Below are positions 34,965 to 44,258 of a stretch of DNA of 64,000 bases, one piece after another. A program made the translations under genes and the position numbers. The stretch's first letter is position 1; the number at the start of each line of letters is the position of its first letter. Source of the stretch: CAXBGS01 sp963975425 (GTDB lineage: Bacteria; Planctomycetota; Planctomycetia; Pirellulales; Pirellulaceae). The notes under the pieces were generated by a model, which saw only the letters and a list, made by a program, of their open reading frames with translations, was not told where the DNA came from and made no database searches. The stretch covers positions 915,610-979,609 of the forward strand of contig CAXBGS010000002.1 in the NCBI GenBank assembly GCA_963975425.1, in the 5' to 3' direction.

Positions 34965-37163
34965 TCAATCGAGCGGAAAACCGCGTTTTCGCAGCAGTGC
35001 ACCCGTATCCACATCGCGACCGCGAAAGGCGCGAAAGCCATCGGCTGGGTCGATTGTGTCACCGACGCTCATGACATGATCATACAGACGTTTGGCGATT
35101 TCCTTGTCATAGTAAGTCCCCGCATCGTCAAAGACTTCCGCCGCGTCCGCCGTCAATGCATCGGACCACAAATAGCTGTAATAGCCGGCCGAATACGAAT
35201 CGCTGCTAAAGATGTGTGAAAACTGAGGCGTCCGGTGTCGCATCGGAATCTCTTTCGGCATCCCGATCTCTGCCAACGTTTCGCGTTCAAATTTATCAGG
35301 ATCGACGGGCGACTGGTCGGTCGTGTGAATCTTCATGTCAACAAGTGCACTGGCGAGATACTCGACCGTCGCAAAGCCTTGATTGAATGTCGCGGCATTC
35401 TTGATCTTTGCAATCAGAGACTCGGGCAGAGGCTGGCCGGTTTGGTAGTGAACACAGTATCGGCTCAGTATCTCGGGCGTGTCCAACCAGTGCTCTAGGA
35501 TTTGTGACGGAAACTCGACGTAGTCTCGCGCCACCGACGTGCCCGCCTGTGACGGATAGTGCACGTTGCTGCACAACCCGTGCAGTGCATGTCCAAACTC
35601 ATGAAACAGCGTGACCGCGTCGTCCCACGAAATCAGCACGATGTCACGCTCGGGGCCTTTGACAAAGTTGGAATTATTGGAAACGATCGGCGTGATCGTC
35701 TCGGTCATATTCTCTTGCACCCGGTACGCATTCATCCATGCGCCACTTCGTTTTCCCTCGCGAGCGTAGGGATCGAAATACCAAAGGCCCACATGTTGTC
35801 CGGCTCGGTCGGTAACTTCCCACACTCGAACGTCGGGATGGAAAACGGGAACGTCCGAAATCGGCTTGAACTGCAATCCGAATAATTCATCGGCGACCCA
35901 CATCATTCCTTCCCGCAGCTTTTCCAGTTGCAAGTACGGTTTGACTTCGTTGAGGTCCAGATCGTATTTCGCTTTACGGACCTTTTCGGCGTAGTACCGA
36001 TAGTCCCAAGGTTCGATCGTGATCTTGGCACCTTCTTTGTCCGCGATCGCTTGCATGTCGGCGACTTCTTCGCGCACACGCGCGACGGCTTTAGGCCAGA
36101 CCTTCATCATCAGGTCCATCGTCGCCTCGGGCGTTTTTGCCATGGTGGGCTGCAATCGCCAATGCGCGTGCGTTTCATAGCCCAACAGTTTCGCCCGTGC
36201 CGCCCGCAGGCTCAGTATTTCGGTGATGATGCCATTGTTGTCGTGCTCGTCACCGTTGTCGCCACGGTTGTAATACGTCCGCCAGACCTCTTCGCGCAGT
36301 TGACGATCGTCGGCGTACGTCAGCACCGGGTCCATCGACGAACGGGTGTTCGTGATCGCCCACTGGCCTGGTTTTCCGCGATCTGCCGCGGCGCTGGCCA
36401 TCGCAGCAACCTGACCGTCGGACAGTCCGGCAAGTTTGGATGCATCGGTGACCCAAGTGATGATTTTTTCGTCTTCTAAAATATTCTGACTGAAATCAGT
36501 GAATCGTCGCGCCAGGCGTGTGTTGATTTGCGACAGCTTTGCCTTGTCTCCTTCGCTAAGTTTCGCTCCGCGACGGACAAAGGTTTTGTAGAGATCGTCG
36601 ACCAGCCGTTTCTTTTCCGTGTCGAACGTTTTCATCGCATCACTTTCGAACACCGCTTCGATGCGCGCGAAAAGCTTGCCGTTTTGATAGATACTGTCTT
36701 GGTGTTCGGAAAGCTTTGGCGCTACAGCCCGTTCGATATCCGGAATCGGTCCCAGGTTCAGATTCGATGCGTGAACATCAAACACGGTTTCAACGCGGTC
36801 CAGCATGCGACCCGCATCTTCCAGAGGGATGATCGTGTTCTCGAACGTCGGCTCGGCAGGATCATTCGCAATCGCTTCGATCTGCTGGCGTGCCGATTCG
36901 ATCGCGGTGTCGAATGCCGGAACGAACTCGTCGGCACGCACTTCATTCCAAGGTGGGACGCCGCCATAGGGTCCCTGCCAAGGTCGCAGCAGCACAGAAT
37001 TCACAACAGATTCCTTCTTGTTATTCGGCGTGGGGTTGTTCGGCTCCGTCGAAACGGACTGGGCGTCCGCCATCGAAAGATGAAAACCGAATGCCATCGC
37101 CAACCACACCCCAGCCTGGCGTGAGATCGGCCAAAGACGGTTTCGTACGATCGATTGGTTCAT
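34965..37163 (-). CDS. M3-family oligopeptidase, exported
   Basis: The 732-residue protein is a zinc metallopeptidase of family M3 (oligopeptidase A / Dcp type) that cleaves short peptides. The HEFGH zinc site is at 521-525 (TLFHEFGHALHGLCS), with the third ligand expected in FVEFPSQ-like VEFPSQILEHW. Other family marks are PWNEVRADEFVPAFDTAIE at the start and FSHIFSSDSYSAGYYSYLWS near the end. A signal peptide (VWLAMAFGFHLSMADAQ) places it in the periplasm, unlike cytoplasmic PrlC. Length is normal. Its ATG overlaps the TGA of the upstream haem-protein gene (ATGA), so translation is coupled. Confidence 0.92.
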   Translation of the reverse strand: MNQSIVRNRLWPISRQAGVWLAMAFGFHLSMADAQSVSTEPNNPTPNNKKESVVNSVLLRPWQGPYGGVPPWNEVRADEFVPAFDTAIESARQQIEAIANDPAEPTFENTIIPLEDAGRMLDRVETVFDVHASNLNLGPIPDIERAVAPKLSEHQDSIYQNGKLFARIEAVFESDAMKTFDTEKKRLVDDLYKTFVRRGAKLSEGDKAKLSQINTRLARRFTDFSQNILEDEKIITWVTDASKLAGLSDGQVAAMASAAADRGKPGQWAITNTRSSMDPVLTYADDRQLREEVWRTYYNRGDNGDEHDNNGIITEILSLRAARAKLLGYETHAHWRLQPTMAKTPEATMDLMMKVWPKAVARVREEVADMQAIADKEGAKITIEPWDYRYYAEKVRKAKYDLDLNEVKPYLQLEKLREGMMWVADELFGLQFKPISDVPVFHPDVRVWEVTDRAGQHVGLWYFDPYAREGKRSGAWMNAYRVQENMTETITPIVSNNSNFVKGPERDIVLISWDDAVTLFHEFGHALHGLCSNVHYPSQAGTSVARDYVEFPSQILEHWLDTPEILSRYCVHYQTGQPLPESLIAKIKNAATFNQGFATVEYLASALVDMKIHTTDQSPVDPDKFERETLAEIGMPKEIPMRHRTPQFSHIFSSDSYSAGYYSYLWSDALTADAAEVFDDAGTYYDKEIAKRLYDHVMSVGDTIDPADGFRAFRGRDVDTGALLRKRGFPLD

Positions 37164-39751
37164 TGAAACATCTCGTGTGATTTGTTCCCGCCGCTGAGAA
37201 TGTACGCCACCATATCGAGAATTTCTTCCTTGGTCATCCGGCTGAGCAATTCCGTCGGCATGGCGGACGTCTTGGAAACTGTCATTTCTTCGACAGTCTT
37301 ACGATCGACGGTGACACGTTGATTCGGATCGGACAGGTCTGTGTTCAATGTCACTGTATCACCACTCAGATTCACAACCACGCCGCTATGAATTTTGCCT
37401 TCATCGGTCAACACGACCACCGACGAGAATTGTTCGTTGATGACTTTGCTGGGGTTGATGATTTGATCCAGCAAATCATGCGGCGAATATCGTCGTCCCG
37501 AGGAAGTCAGATCTGGCCCCGTCATGCCGCCTTGATTGTTGAACCGGTGACACGCGTAGCAGCCCGCAGCGGCAAACATGCGACGGCCGTTTCGAAAGTT
37601 GCGATCAACAAGCCCTTTTTTCGTGGCCGCGGAAAGATCGTCAAGCTGCCACGACTTCGCTTCGCGGCCGGAAAAGTATTCACCCAAATTCTCGAGTGCC
37701 GACTTCTTGACTGGTTTTCGCGCGAGCAATTCCGACATCGACTCTTTTGCCGAGTCAGGCAGCGATGCGACCGCGTCGTTGCGAATGTACTCGATAAAAC
37801 GTTCGAAACTCGCCCCGCCTCGATAGTTACCAGCCTTCAGGAACCACTCGAAATATCTCTGTCTCAGCTCGGGCGTCCAGCCAGCCGTCAGCATACGAAT
37901 CGATCGGGCATATTCGATTTGCTCTTCCTGAGTCGGCGCCGATTCGATCAGTTCCAACGCCTTCCTCGCCACCGACGGCGATTGCAACCACGCCAGCGTT
38001 TCGCAAAGCAGCCAATTCATCTCTTGCGAATCGGCGGGGAATAACGGATCAAGCCGTTCGATACACCTCGCAACGGTCTCGTCATCAGGCCGTCCAAAAC
38101 GATTCAACGTGATTTGAAACGTTCGCAGCAAAGTGAGACGACCCGAGTCATCCAATCGGGACGGATCGATCCCAAGCAAAGCCGATAGAATTTTGTCTCG
38201 CATCGCCGTATCGACCGGCGGCGTGGATTCGTCGCGATGCTGGGGACAAACGCCTGTGACACGAGCAAGCGCCATCAACGATTCGACTTGCGTTGTCGAA
38301 TCCGATTCTTGCAACGCCCGCATTTCCCACTGATCGACAGGCTGGTGTTCAATTGCGGTTCTTGCCGCCCAGCGGATGAATCGATCGTCGTCGGCCAAGA
38401 ACGGCCAAGCAACTTTGACCGCTTGGGGATCTTGACGCCCATGGAACGCTTCGAGTTGGTGACGCGTCTGCCGCGCCGGATTCGTCGATTCCGTAACCGT
38501 CACAGGTTGGGTCGGCTGATCACCCACGTATGTCACGCGATACAGACCCGATTGAACCAGCCGTCCACCGATGGTGAAATACATCGCCCCGTCATCGGGA
38601 TGAATGATCGCATCGGTAATTGGCAACGGCGCGCCGGTCACGAACTCTTCTTTGGTCGCCGAATAAGACGCACCGTCGGGCTTCATGTGAATCGCATAGA
38701 GTTTTCCCCAGCTCCAATCCAACGCGTACAGCGCGTCTTGGTACTTCGCCGGAAACTTAGCGCCATAGCCGAACGTGACACCGGTCGGTGATCCGGGACC
38801 GATGTCGATGACGGCCGGTAAGTTATCCGGATAAAAGGCGGGACGCTTGCCCGCACCATTTCGCCAACCAAACTCTGCGCCGCTGACAACGTGGTTGATT
38901 CGTGTCGGCCGATACCACGACGTATTGAAATCGTATTCCATATCGGCGTCATAGGTGAACAATTCACCGTCGCGGTTCAGCGCCGCGTCAAAGACATTCC
39001 GAAAGCCTGTGGCATAGACTTCGAACTCTTTTCCGTCTGGCGACACGCGATAGATGATTCCTCCCGGCCCCATCGTATCTCGCATAAAGCCACGTCCATC
39101 GGGCAATCGCGGCAACAGGTGATCCTCGCCCCAAATTTGCGGAACCGGTGACGAATCCTCGATATCAGTTCGTTTGGTGTTATTGCCGCAAACCAGAAAC
39201 AGTGACTTTCCATCGGGTGTCGGCACGATCGCGTGAACGCCATGGTCACGCCGGGCCTCTAATTCACGCAACAGCTCGACATGATCCAGCTGGTCATCAC
39301 CGTCGCTGTCGGTTAACCGATAAAGACCACACGGAACTTTGTTCTCGTAATCGTTAACGGCAACATAAAGCGAGTCGAATGCCCACAGCATTCCGTTGAC
39401 CGCGCGAATGTCGGCGGGAACTTTCTGGACATCGCTTTGGCTCAGCGTTTGACCGGCGGGCGGTGGCGAAATTCGATACAGACCACCGAACTGATCGCTG
39501 ACCAAGATACGATTTCGATTATCAAGTCCGATGTTGACCCACGATCCTTGTTCTTGACCGGGCACCGAGTAGAGCAACTCCACTTGGAAGCCGTCAGCGA
39601 CAGTGATCCGATCAACGGGTGTCGCCTTATTCTCGCCCACTTCGGGGCCCACCGTTGTCGGTCGGGGCGGCCGCGGTTGCCGCTTCTGCTGGGCGAGCGA
39701 ATCGGTGGCAATCAGAAACAGCAAGAATGACAGAACGAAATAACGAAACAT
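37160..39751 (-). CDS. PVC-type membrane-bound dehydrogenase with C-terminal CxxCH haem domain
   Basis: From ATG 39751 the product has 863 residues and a signal peptide (FRYFVLSFLLFLIATDSLAQ); the longer frame to 39799 puts 16 residues before it. Domains: a six-bladed glucose/sorbosone dehydrogenase-like propeller (about 50-420; VDRITVADGFQVELLYSVP, FDSLYVAVNDYENK, GFRNVFDAALNRDGELFTYDADMEYD), a helical middle (HEAT-like, about 440-690) and a cytochrome c-like domain with CYACH (731-735) and MTGPDLTSSGRRYSPHDLLDQI. This matches the PVC-type haem-binding family typical of Planctomycetes and Verrucomicrobia, thought to oxidise sugars outside the cytoplasm. It overlaps the peptidase gene by 4 bases. 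Confidence 0.9.
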   Translation of the reverse strand: MFRYFVLSFLLFLIATDSLAQQKRQPRPPRPTTVGPEVGENKATPVDRITVADGFQVELLYSVPGQEQGSWVNIGLDNRNRILVSDQFGGLYRISPPPAGQTLSQSDVQKVPADIRAVNGMLWAFDSLYVAVNDYENKVPCGLYRLTDSDGDDQLDHVELLRELEARRDHGVHAIVPTPDGKSLFLVCGNNTKRTDIEDSSPVPQIWGEDHLLPRLPDGRGFMRDTMGPGGIIYRVSPDGKEFEVYATGFRNVFDAALNRDGELFTYDADMEYDFNTSWYRPTRINHVVSGAEFGWRNGAGKRPAFYPDNLPAVIDIGPGSPTGVTFGYGAKFPAKYQDALYALDWSWGKLYAIHMKPDGASYSATKEEFVTGAPLPITDAIIHPDDGAMYFTIGGRLVQSGLYRVTYVGDQPTQPVTVTESTNPARQTRHQLEAFHGRQDPQAVKVAWPFLADDDRFIRWAARTAIEHQPVDQWEMRALQESDSTTQVESLMALARVTGVCPQHRDESTPPVDTAMRDKILSALLGIDPSRLDDSGRLTLLRTFQITLNRFGRPDDETVARCIERLDPLFPADSQEMNWLLCETLAWLQSPSVARKALELIESAPTQEEQIEYARSIRMLTAGWTPELRQRYFEWFLKAGNYRGGASFERFIEYIRNDAVASLPDSAKESMSELLARKPVKKSALENLGEYFSGREAKSWQLDDLSAATKKGLVDRNFRNGRRMFAAAGCYACHRFNNQGGMTGPDLTSSGRRYSPHDLLDQIINPSKVINEQFSSVVVLTDEGKIHSGVVVNLSGDTVTLNTDLSDPNQRVTVDRKTVEEMTVSKTSAMPTELLSRMTKEEILDMVAYILSGGNKSHEMFQ

Positions 39752-39863
39752 GGCTTGGGTTATCAGTCGAGGTGGAAACTTGTTGGGGCTCACGAGCAAT
39801 GAAGCTAGTCAGACAATAAAACCGGCCTGAAAACTAGCCGGCGGAATTTACAACGACGACACT

Positions 39864-40952
39864 TTAAGACGTCAATAGCGAGTTAACGGCATCCTTTGAT
39901 ACGAAATTCATTACCAGTGGCTGCGAACCATCGGACTGGGCTTGCTGCCACGTCGCATAGTACCCGTCGTCGGTAACAAGGACATCGACGTACCGACTGC
40001 AACCGGTGCCATGCGGGCTGATGAACATCGGTTCGTTCATCGACAAACGCTGGACGGAGTTTAGATCGTTGTTTTTGACAAAGGCCACTCCCCCGAGTTC
40101 CTCGCACGAGTAGCCTCGAGGTCGTTTGACGGCGGACGCATGTTCGTCAAGGTTTCTGACGCACTCGCCGCCATCATAAAAGAACAGGCTGATATCTTGG
40201 CCCGCGAAATCGCCAATTTGTGGCACTGGCATCAGCGACGTGCCACGCGTAATCGCGACATCCCAAGCAAACCCTCGAGGAAAAAAATCGAAACACGGTT
40301 GACCAACGGCGGACCCGTCGGCGGCAATCCGAACGTATCCGGTGTTCGAACTGGACCAACAAAACGGGTGCGAACAAAACAGCAAGCAATCGTCGCCTTG
40401 GTGCGAACCCAAAAAAGGATCCTTGACGTGAATAAACGCCGGATCATTGGTCGCAAGATGCGGCTGAACGTCCGCGTCTTTCAGTGATTCGATTTCATCA
40501 GCGATGAGCCGATCGATTGTCCAAACACCTGTGCCCGGTTTGAGGAATGACTTCACTTCGGCCGGGTAGTCGATGCCCGACTTTTCGGTCGACACGAACA
40601 ACTGAACGCCAGTCTCGGTCAATCGCAACGCCGTGCCTTCGATCGAAAGCACGCCCAGCGATTCGGTGGACAGATCGGCTTTGGAAAAGCTGAGCGATTT
40701 TTCGAACGTCTGGCCTCGATCGGTAGACCGATAAATCGCCATTTCAAGTCCGCGTTCGCCCGCACCTAGCCCGGTGCGTGAGTCACCATGATTGCGAAAC
40801 CGGCCGACGACCCACAGGTCGCCCGCGGCATCCTGCACCATATTTCCGCCGCCAAACCAAAAACCCGATGACGCCTGTTGAGGCGCAACGATGACGCGTG
40901 CGTTCTGTTGATCTACCAATAGCCGAGCGAGTTGAGAAAGTTTTTGTTGCAT
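39864..40952 (-). CDS. BNR-repeat / sialidase-like protein
   Basis: The 362-residue protein carries an Asp-box, STDRGQTF (about 95-102), in AIYRSTDRGQTFEKSLSF, plus beta-propeller features such as MVQDAAGDLWVVGRF, GYVRIAADGS and DVLVTDDGYYATW. These suggest a six-bladed sialidase/exo-glycosidase-like propeller. No signal peptide is present, so it seems cytoplasmic, unusual for a glycan-acting sialidase; the FRIP motif and arginine triad cannot be pointed to. Catalytic activity is therefore doubtful. It precedes the PVC-type haem-protein gene on the same strand by 113 bases. Confidence 0.7.
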   Translation of the reverse strand: MQQKLSQLARLLVDQQNARVIVAPQQASSGFWFGGGNMVQDAAGDLWVVGRFRNHGDSRTGLGAGERGLEMAIYRSTDRGQTFEKSLSFSKADLSTESLGVLSIEGTALRLTETGVQLFVSTEKSGIDYPAEVKSFLKPGTGVWTIDRLIADEIESLKDADVQPHLATNDPAFIHVKDPFLGSHQGDDCLLFCSHPFCWSSSNTGYVRIAADGSAVGQPCFDFFPRGFAWDVAITRGTSLMPVPQIGDFAGQDISLFFYDGGECVRNLDEHASAVKRPRGYSCEELGGVAFVKNNDLNSVQRLSMNEPMFISPHGTGCSRYVDVLVTDDGYYATWQQAQSDGSQPLVMNFVSKDAVNSLLTS

Positions 40953-41308
40953 GTATTTATGTATTGGCCAGAGACAACTGTGCGAGCCTTTGGCATCCGG
41001 AGGTCAATGAAAGCGCCAAAACCGGAACCGCGCACAGCGAGTTCCGGTCTGCGATTTTGCGCGGGACAGAATCCGCGAAAAAACAATTGCTAGAAACGGC
41101 AAGAGCATTTCCGAAAACGACGCGGGCTTCGATTGCATGCTGGGTTTGATTGCACGCTGGGTTTGATTGCACGCTGGGTTCGCCACGCGTGCCCCACAGC
41201 CCGAAAGCGACTCCGAAACCAACGGCGATCAACGGCGATCAACGGCGATCAACGGCGTCCGAGGCTGGTGGCCGCGCCCGGGATTGAAAGACTCTCGACG
41301 TTAAACGG
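40953..41308. repeat. gap with two short tandem repeats
   Basis: At 41131-41181 a 17-bp unit (GATTGCACGCTGGGTTT) occurs three times with one mismatch. At 41221-41257 a 10-bp unit (AACGGCGATC) occurs nearly four times without mismatch. Small minus-strand frames here merely translate the repeats. No gene is supported. Confidence 0.85.
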
Positions 41309-42799
41309 TTAGACGTTGTCGATCGAAGGGACCTCGAAGCCTTTGTTGTCCGGATCCTTCAACAACTTGTTCGCTTCGTCCGCAAATTCGCCGGTGTGAG
41401 TCTCTGTTTCGGCATCGAACGTCAAAGTTGGGCCGACGATGTACTTGTCACCATCTTCGGGAATCCCCACACCGTCCCGCATGACTTCGTGCAATTTGCC
41501 AAAGTGTTCGGCGGCGTCTTTGTTGTCACCAAAGCGGCCAGCCTTCTTGTTAAACGGCACCTCTTCACCCAAGCGGTACGAGTTGTTCATCAAGTGCCCC
41601 ATCACGCTGCCGTAGTGAGCGTCGTTGGCATTGCCGTTTGCCATCATCGGGTCGCCGGCGCGGACCGCAGCGATAAAGGCGTTCCAGTTACCACCTGGCG
41701 TGACCTTGCCGGGTTCCAGTTCCAGCGGCTCGGATTTATCACTGCCAGGTCGACGAATCTTGTAAGTGCTTTCGCCGGTGATCACGCTGCCGTCTTCTAA
41801 GTAGTACTCGTTGAAGACCTGACGTTCGTACTTGTCATAGTTCACGTTGCGAACGTTAAAGAACACCATTTGTCCGTTGGGGTATTCGGCCATTGCGAAC
41901 ATCGTGTTCGGTGTCTCGCCCTGATCGTCCCACTTAAAGCGTCCGCCCATCCCCATCGCTCGGACCGGATGCGTCTGGTCGTCATCAATCGCCCAGCGAG
42001 CGACATCTAATTGGTGCGTGCCTTGATTGTTCATGTCACCGTTACCGGTTTCCCAGAACCAGTGCCAGTTATAATGCACGTAGTTGCCGTGATATTGGTC
42101 AATCACGGCGGGGCCTTTCCACAGATCCCAGTTCAGGTTGCTTGGCGGTGCTTCGACGGGTTTGTGGCCGATACCATTGCGTGGTTTGCAGCAGTATCCG
42201 TACGCGATCTTTAAACGCGGCAGCTTGCCGCTCTTCAGAGCCTCGTGCAGACCAGCGATTCCCGCGTCACTTCGGCGTTGTGTTCCATGCTGAACCACGA
42301 CTCCGTACTTCTTCCAGGCCTCGACCGCGATGCGTCCTTCCGCGATGTCATGGCTCATGGGTTTTTCGACGTAGACATGCTTGCCGGCCTGAGCACCCCA
42401 GATCGTCATCAGCGAGTGCCAATGGTTGGGTGCAGCAATCGAGATGGCGTCGACGGTTTTGTCTTCCAGCACTTTTCGAATATCGCTGACGCCTTGCGTG
42501 GTCAGCTTGCCGCCGCCCTTGGCGTTGGCGTCTTTTTCCAAACGATTCATCGCTCGCGACAAAACGTTTTGGTCGGGATCGATCACGTAGGCGACTTCGA
42601 CGTTTTCCGCCTCTGCCCAACCTTTCAGGTGGCTTTGGCCGCGGCCGTTGAGTCCCGCCACCGCGATTCGCACTCGGTCGTTGGCACCCTTGATGGCACC
42701 CGAGGCACGCGTCCCGGTTAACAACATCGAACCGCCGATTGCCGAAGTCGTTTGCAGGAATTGACGACGATTGGTTTGATTGCTTTTAGGAACTGGCAT
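41309..42799 (-). CDS. Gfo/Idh/MocA-family oxidoreductase, Tat-exported
   Basis: The 496-residue protein begins MPVPKSNQTNRRQFLQTTSA, with a twin-arginine signal (NRRQFLQ). Rossmann motifs: VRIAVAGLNGRGQSHLKGW, VDAISIAAPNHWHSLMTIW and the EKP motif in VYVEKPMSHDIAEGR. The substrate domain has WFWETGNGDMNNQGTHQLDVARWAI. It differs from the paralogue at 27962-29371 and belongs to the larger planctomycete secreted subgroup. The likely role is NAD(P)-dependent redox of sugar derivatives outside the cytoplasm; whether an exported enzyme carries its cofactor folded inside is inferred from the Tat signal. Confidence 0.9.
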   Translation of the reverse strand: MPVPKSNQTNRRQFLQTTSAIGGSMLLTGTRASGAIKGANDRVRIAVAGLNGRGQSHLKGWAEAENVEVAYVIDPDQNVLSRAMNRLEKDANAKGGGKLTTQGVSDIRKVLEDKTVDAISIAAPNHWHSLMTIWGAQAGKHVYVEKPMSHDIAEGRIAVEAWKKYGVVVQHGTQRRSDAGIAGLHEALKSGKLPRLKIAYGYCCKPRNGIGHKPVEAPPSNLNWDLWKGPAVIDQYHGNYVHYNWHWFWETGNGDMNNQGTHQLDVARWAIDDDQTHPVRAMGMGGRFKWDDQGETPNTMFAMAEYPNGQMVFFNVRNVNYDKYERQVFNEYYLEDGSVITGESTYKIRRPGSDKSEPLELEPGKVTPGGNWNAFIAAVRAGDPMMANGNANDAHYGSVMGHLMNNSYRLGEEVPFNKKAGRFGDNKDAAEHFGKLHEVMRDGVGIPEDGDKYIVGPTLTFDAETETHTGEFADEANKLLKDPDNKGFEVPSIDNV

Positions 42800-43055
42800 G
42801 CTTTCACCTATGAGGGAGCGTCTGTGGCAAAGGGTGGGATCGCCATTCTAACACGCAAGTGTCTCGTTGGTGTATGTCCAAACCGGCTGCCGGAAAAGAG
42901 TTAAAACGAATGGTTTGCCGACGCTCTGATCTTGCCGGGGCTGGTAAAATAGTGAACGAATGCGGTCGACGGTGGCATGATGAGGCTGCACGGTCGACTT
43001 GGGGACATCACTCCGTGTCCGCTAACAACAAGTCTCGTTGATTCTGGTGAGTAAG

Positions 43056-44144
43056 ATGTCTCGTTTTGGTTTGATGATCGGGTTGATGACGGCAGCGTGC
43101 CTGGCCTGCGACCGTGCCGATGCCCAGTACTATCGCTTCGGTCCTGGCGGCGGAGTCTCGATTCAATCGCCGTTCTTTTCGCTGAACGTACCCTCGTCAA
43201 GCCGCTATTACGGCTATCGCGGCCCGCATCACCATGGCCCCCGCGGCCCCGGGATCGGCCTCTACGGGTCCAGCGTTTACGGATTTGGCACCTATGGGCC
43301 TAGCCTCGTCGTCCCGCCGTTGCCGCCCGTGCCGAGCTATCGCTCTTACCACTATCGATACCCCAGCAGTTCTTACCGGTACGGATCCTCTTATCGCCCG
43401 TATGGCTATTACTATTCGCCGGGCATCAGCAGCTTTCACCTTGAGATCGGACCTGATTACGTAGGACCAGACATTCGTACATCACCCTACGATCGTCCCG
43501 ACCCTTACGCTTATCGCGGGAACGTGATCACGCCTCAGCAGCCCGGCGAAGTGTATTCGATGGGCCGCGTGCCGGTCGACGATGTCGATCCGGTTCGTCT
43601 CGCGGATGACTTGCGAATCGCAGCGGAACGTCTGCGGCAAAGCCTTGCATCGCGGCCCGACGATGCCGACGTGTGGCTGGACTACTTGAATCCCGATGCG
43701 ATCATCGATGCGTTGAACGATTCCGATGTGGCCCGCAGCGATGTTGACTTGAGTGCGTTGGCTGGCAATTACGACGGTGTCGCTGGGAACCCGCAGCTAG
43801 GCTCAGTATCGACGGCTGCCGGCTTTTCCCGGGTGAGAAGCTTGCTGCGTCTCTGGCTTGATCGTCAAAATGGTTTCGACGCAGGGGCGGCAACATCAGC
43901 GATGCCGCAAGACGGCAACGAACAAGCTGCGGACGCCTCGTCCGGCGGTGAACCCGCGACCGAATCGATCCTTGAACCAGTCGACCCTTCCGAGTCCGAA
44001 ATTCCCACGCCGCTGCCGGAACCGGACCCCAATGCGGATTCAACGCAAGCCGATGTCCCGAACGATGTCCCGGACAATTCCCCGAACAATGTCCCGAACG
44101 GGGCTGGCGAACCGGTCGAAAAGGCAACGCGGCGATCACTGTAG
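43056..44144 (+). CDS. secreted Tyr/Gly/Pro-rich protein, function unknown
   Basis: From ATG 43056 the product has 362 residues. A signal peptide (SRFGLMIGLMTAACLACDRADAQ) is followed by a Tyr-rich region (about 25-135) with YYGYRGPHHHGPRGPG, YRYPSSSYRYGSSYRP and YGYYYSPG, reminiscent of structural or adhesive proteins. A helical middle (about 160-270) has VRLADDLRIAAERLRQSLAS and DDADVWLDYLNPDAIIDAL. The tail is Pro/Glu/Asn-rich with repeats built on DVPNDVPDN. Both ends are low complexity. The middle looks like a folded domain but I do not recognise it. The longer start at 43038 is less likely. Confidence 0.7.
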   Translation: MSRFGLMIGLMTAACLACDRADAQYYRFGPGGGVSIQSPFFSLNVPSSSRYYGYRGPHHHGPRGPGIGLYGSSVYGFGTYGPSLVVPPLPPVPSYRSYHYRYPSSSYRYGSSYRPYGYYYSPGISSFHLEIGPDYVGPDIRTSPYDRPDPYAYRGNVITPQQPGEVYSMGRVPVDDVDPVRLADDLRIAAERLRQSLASRPDDADVWLDYLNPDAIIDALNDSDVARSDVDLSALAGNYDGVAGNPQLGSVSTAAGFSRVRSLLRLWLDRQNGFDAGAATSAMPQDGNEQAADASSGGEPATESILEPVDPSESEIPTPLPEPDPNADSTQADVPNDVPDNSPNNVPNGAGEPVEKATRRSL

Positions 44145-44258
44145 CGATTCGCGGCACTTGATCGCGGTGAACGTTCGCTGCAGTCGCTGGGCGTCGCTGG
44201 TTGATCGAAAGCGATTGATTGAAAGCGGGCGATATCGCACCGGCTATCTTGATCGCTC

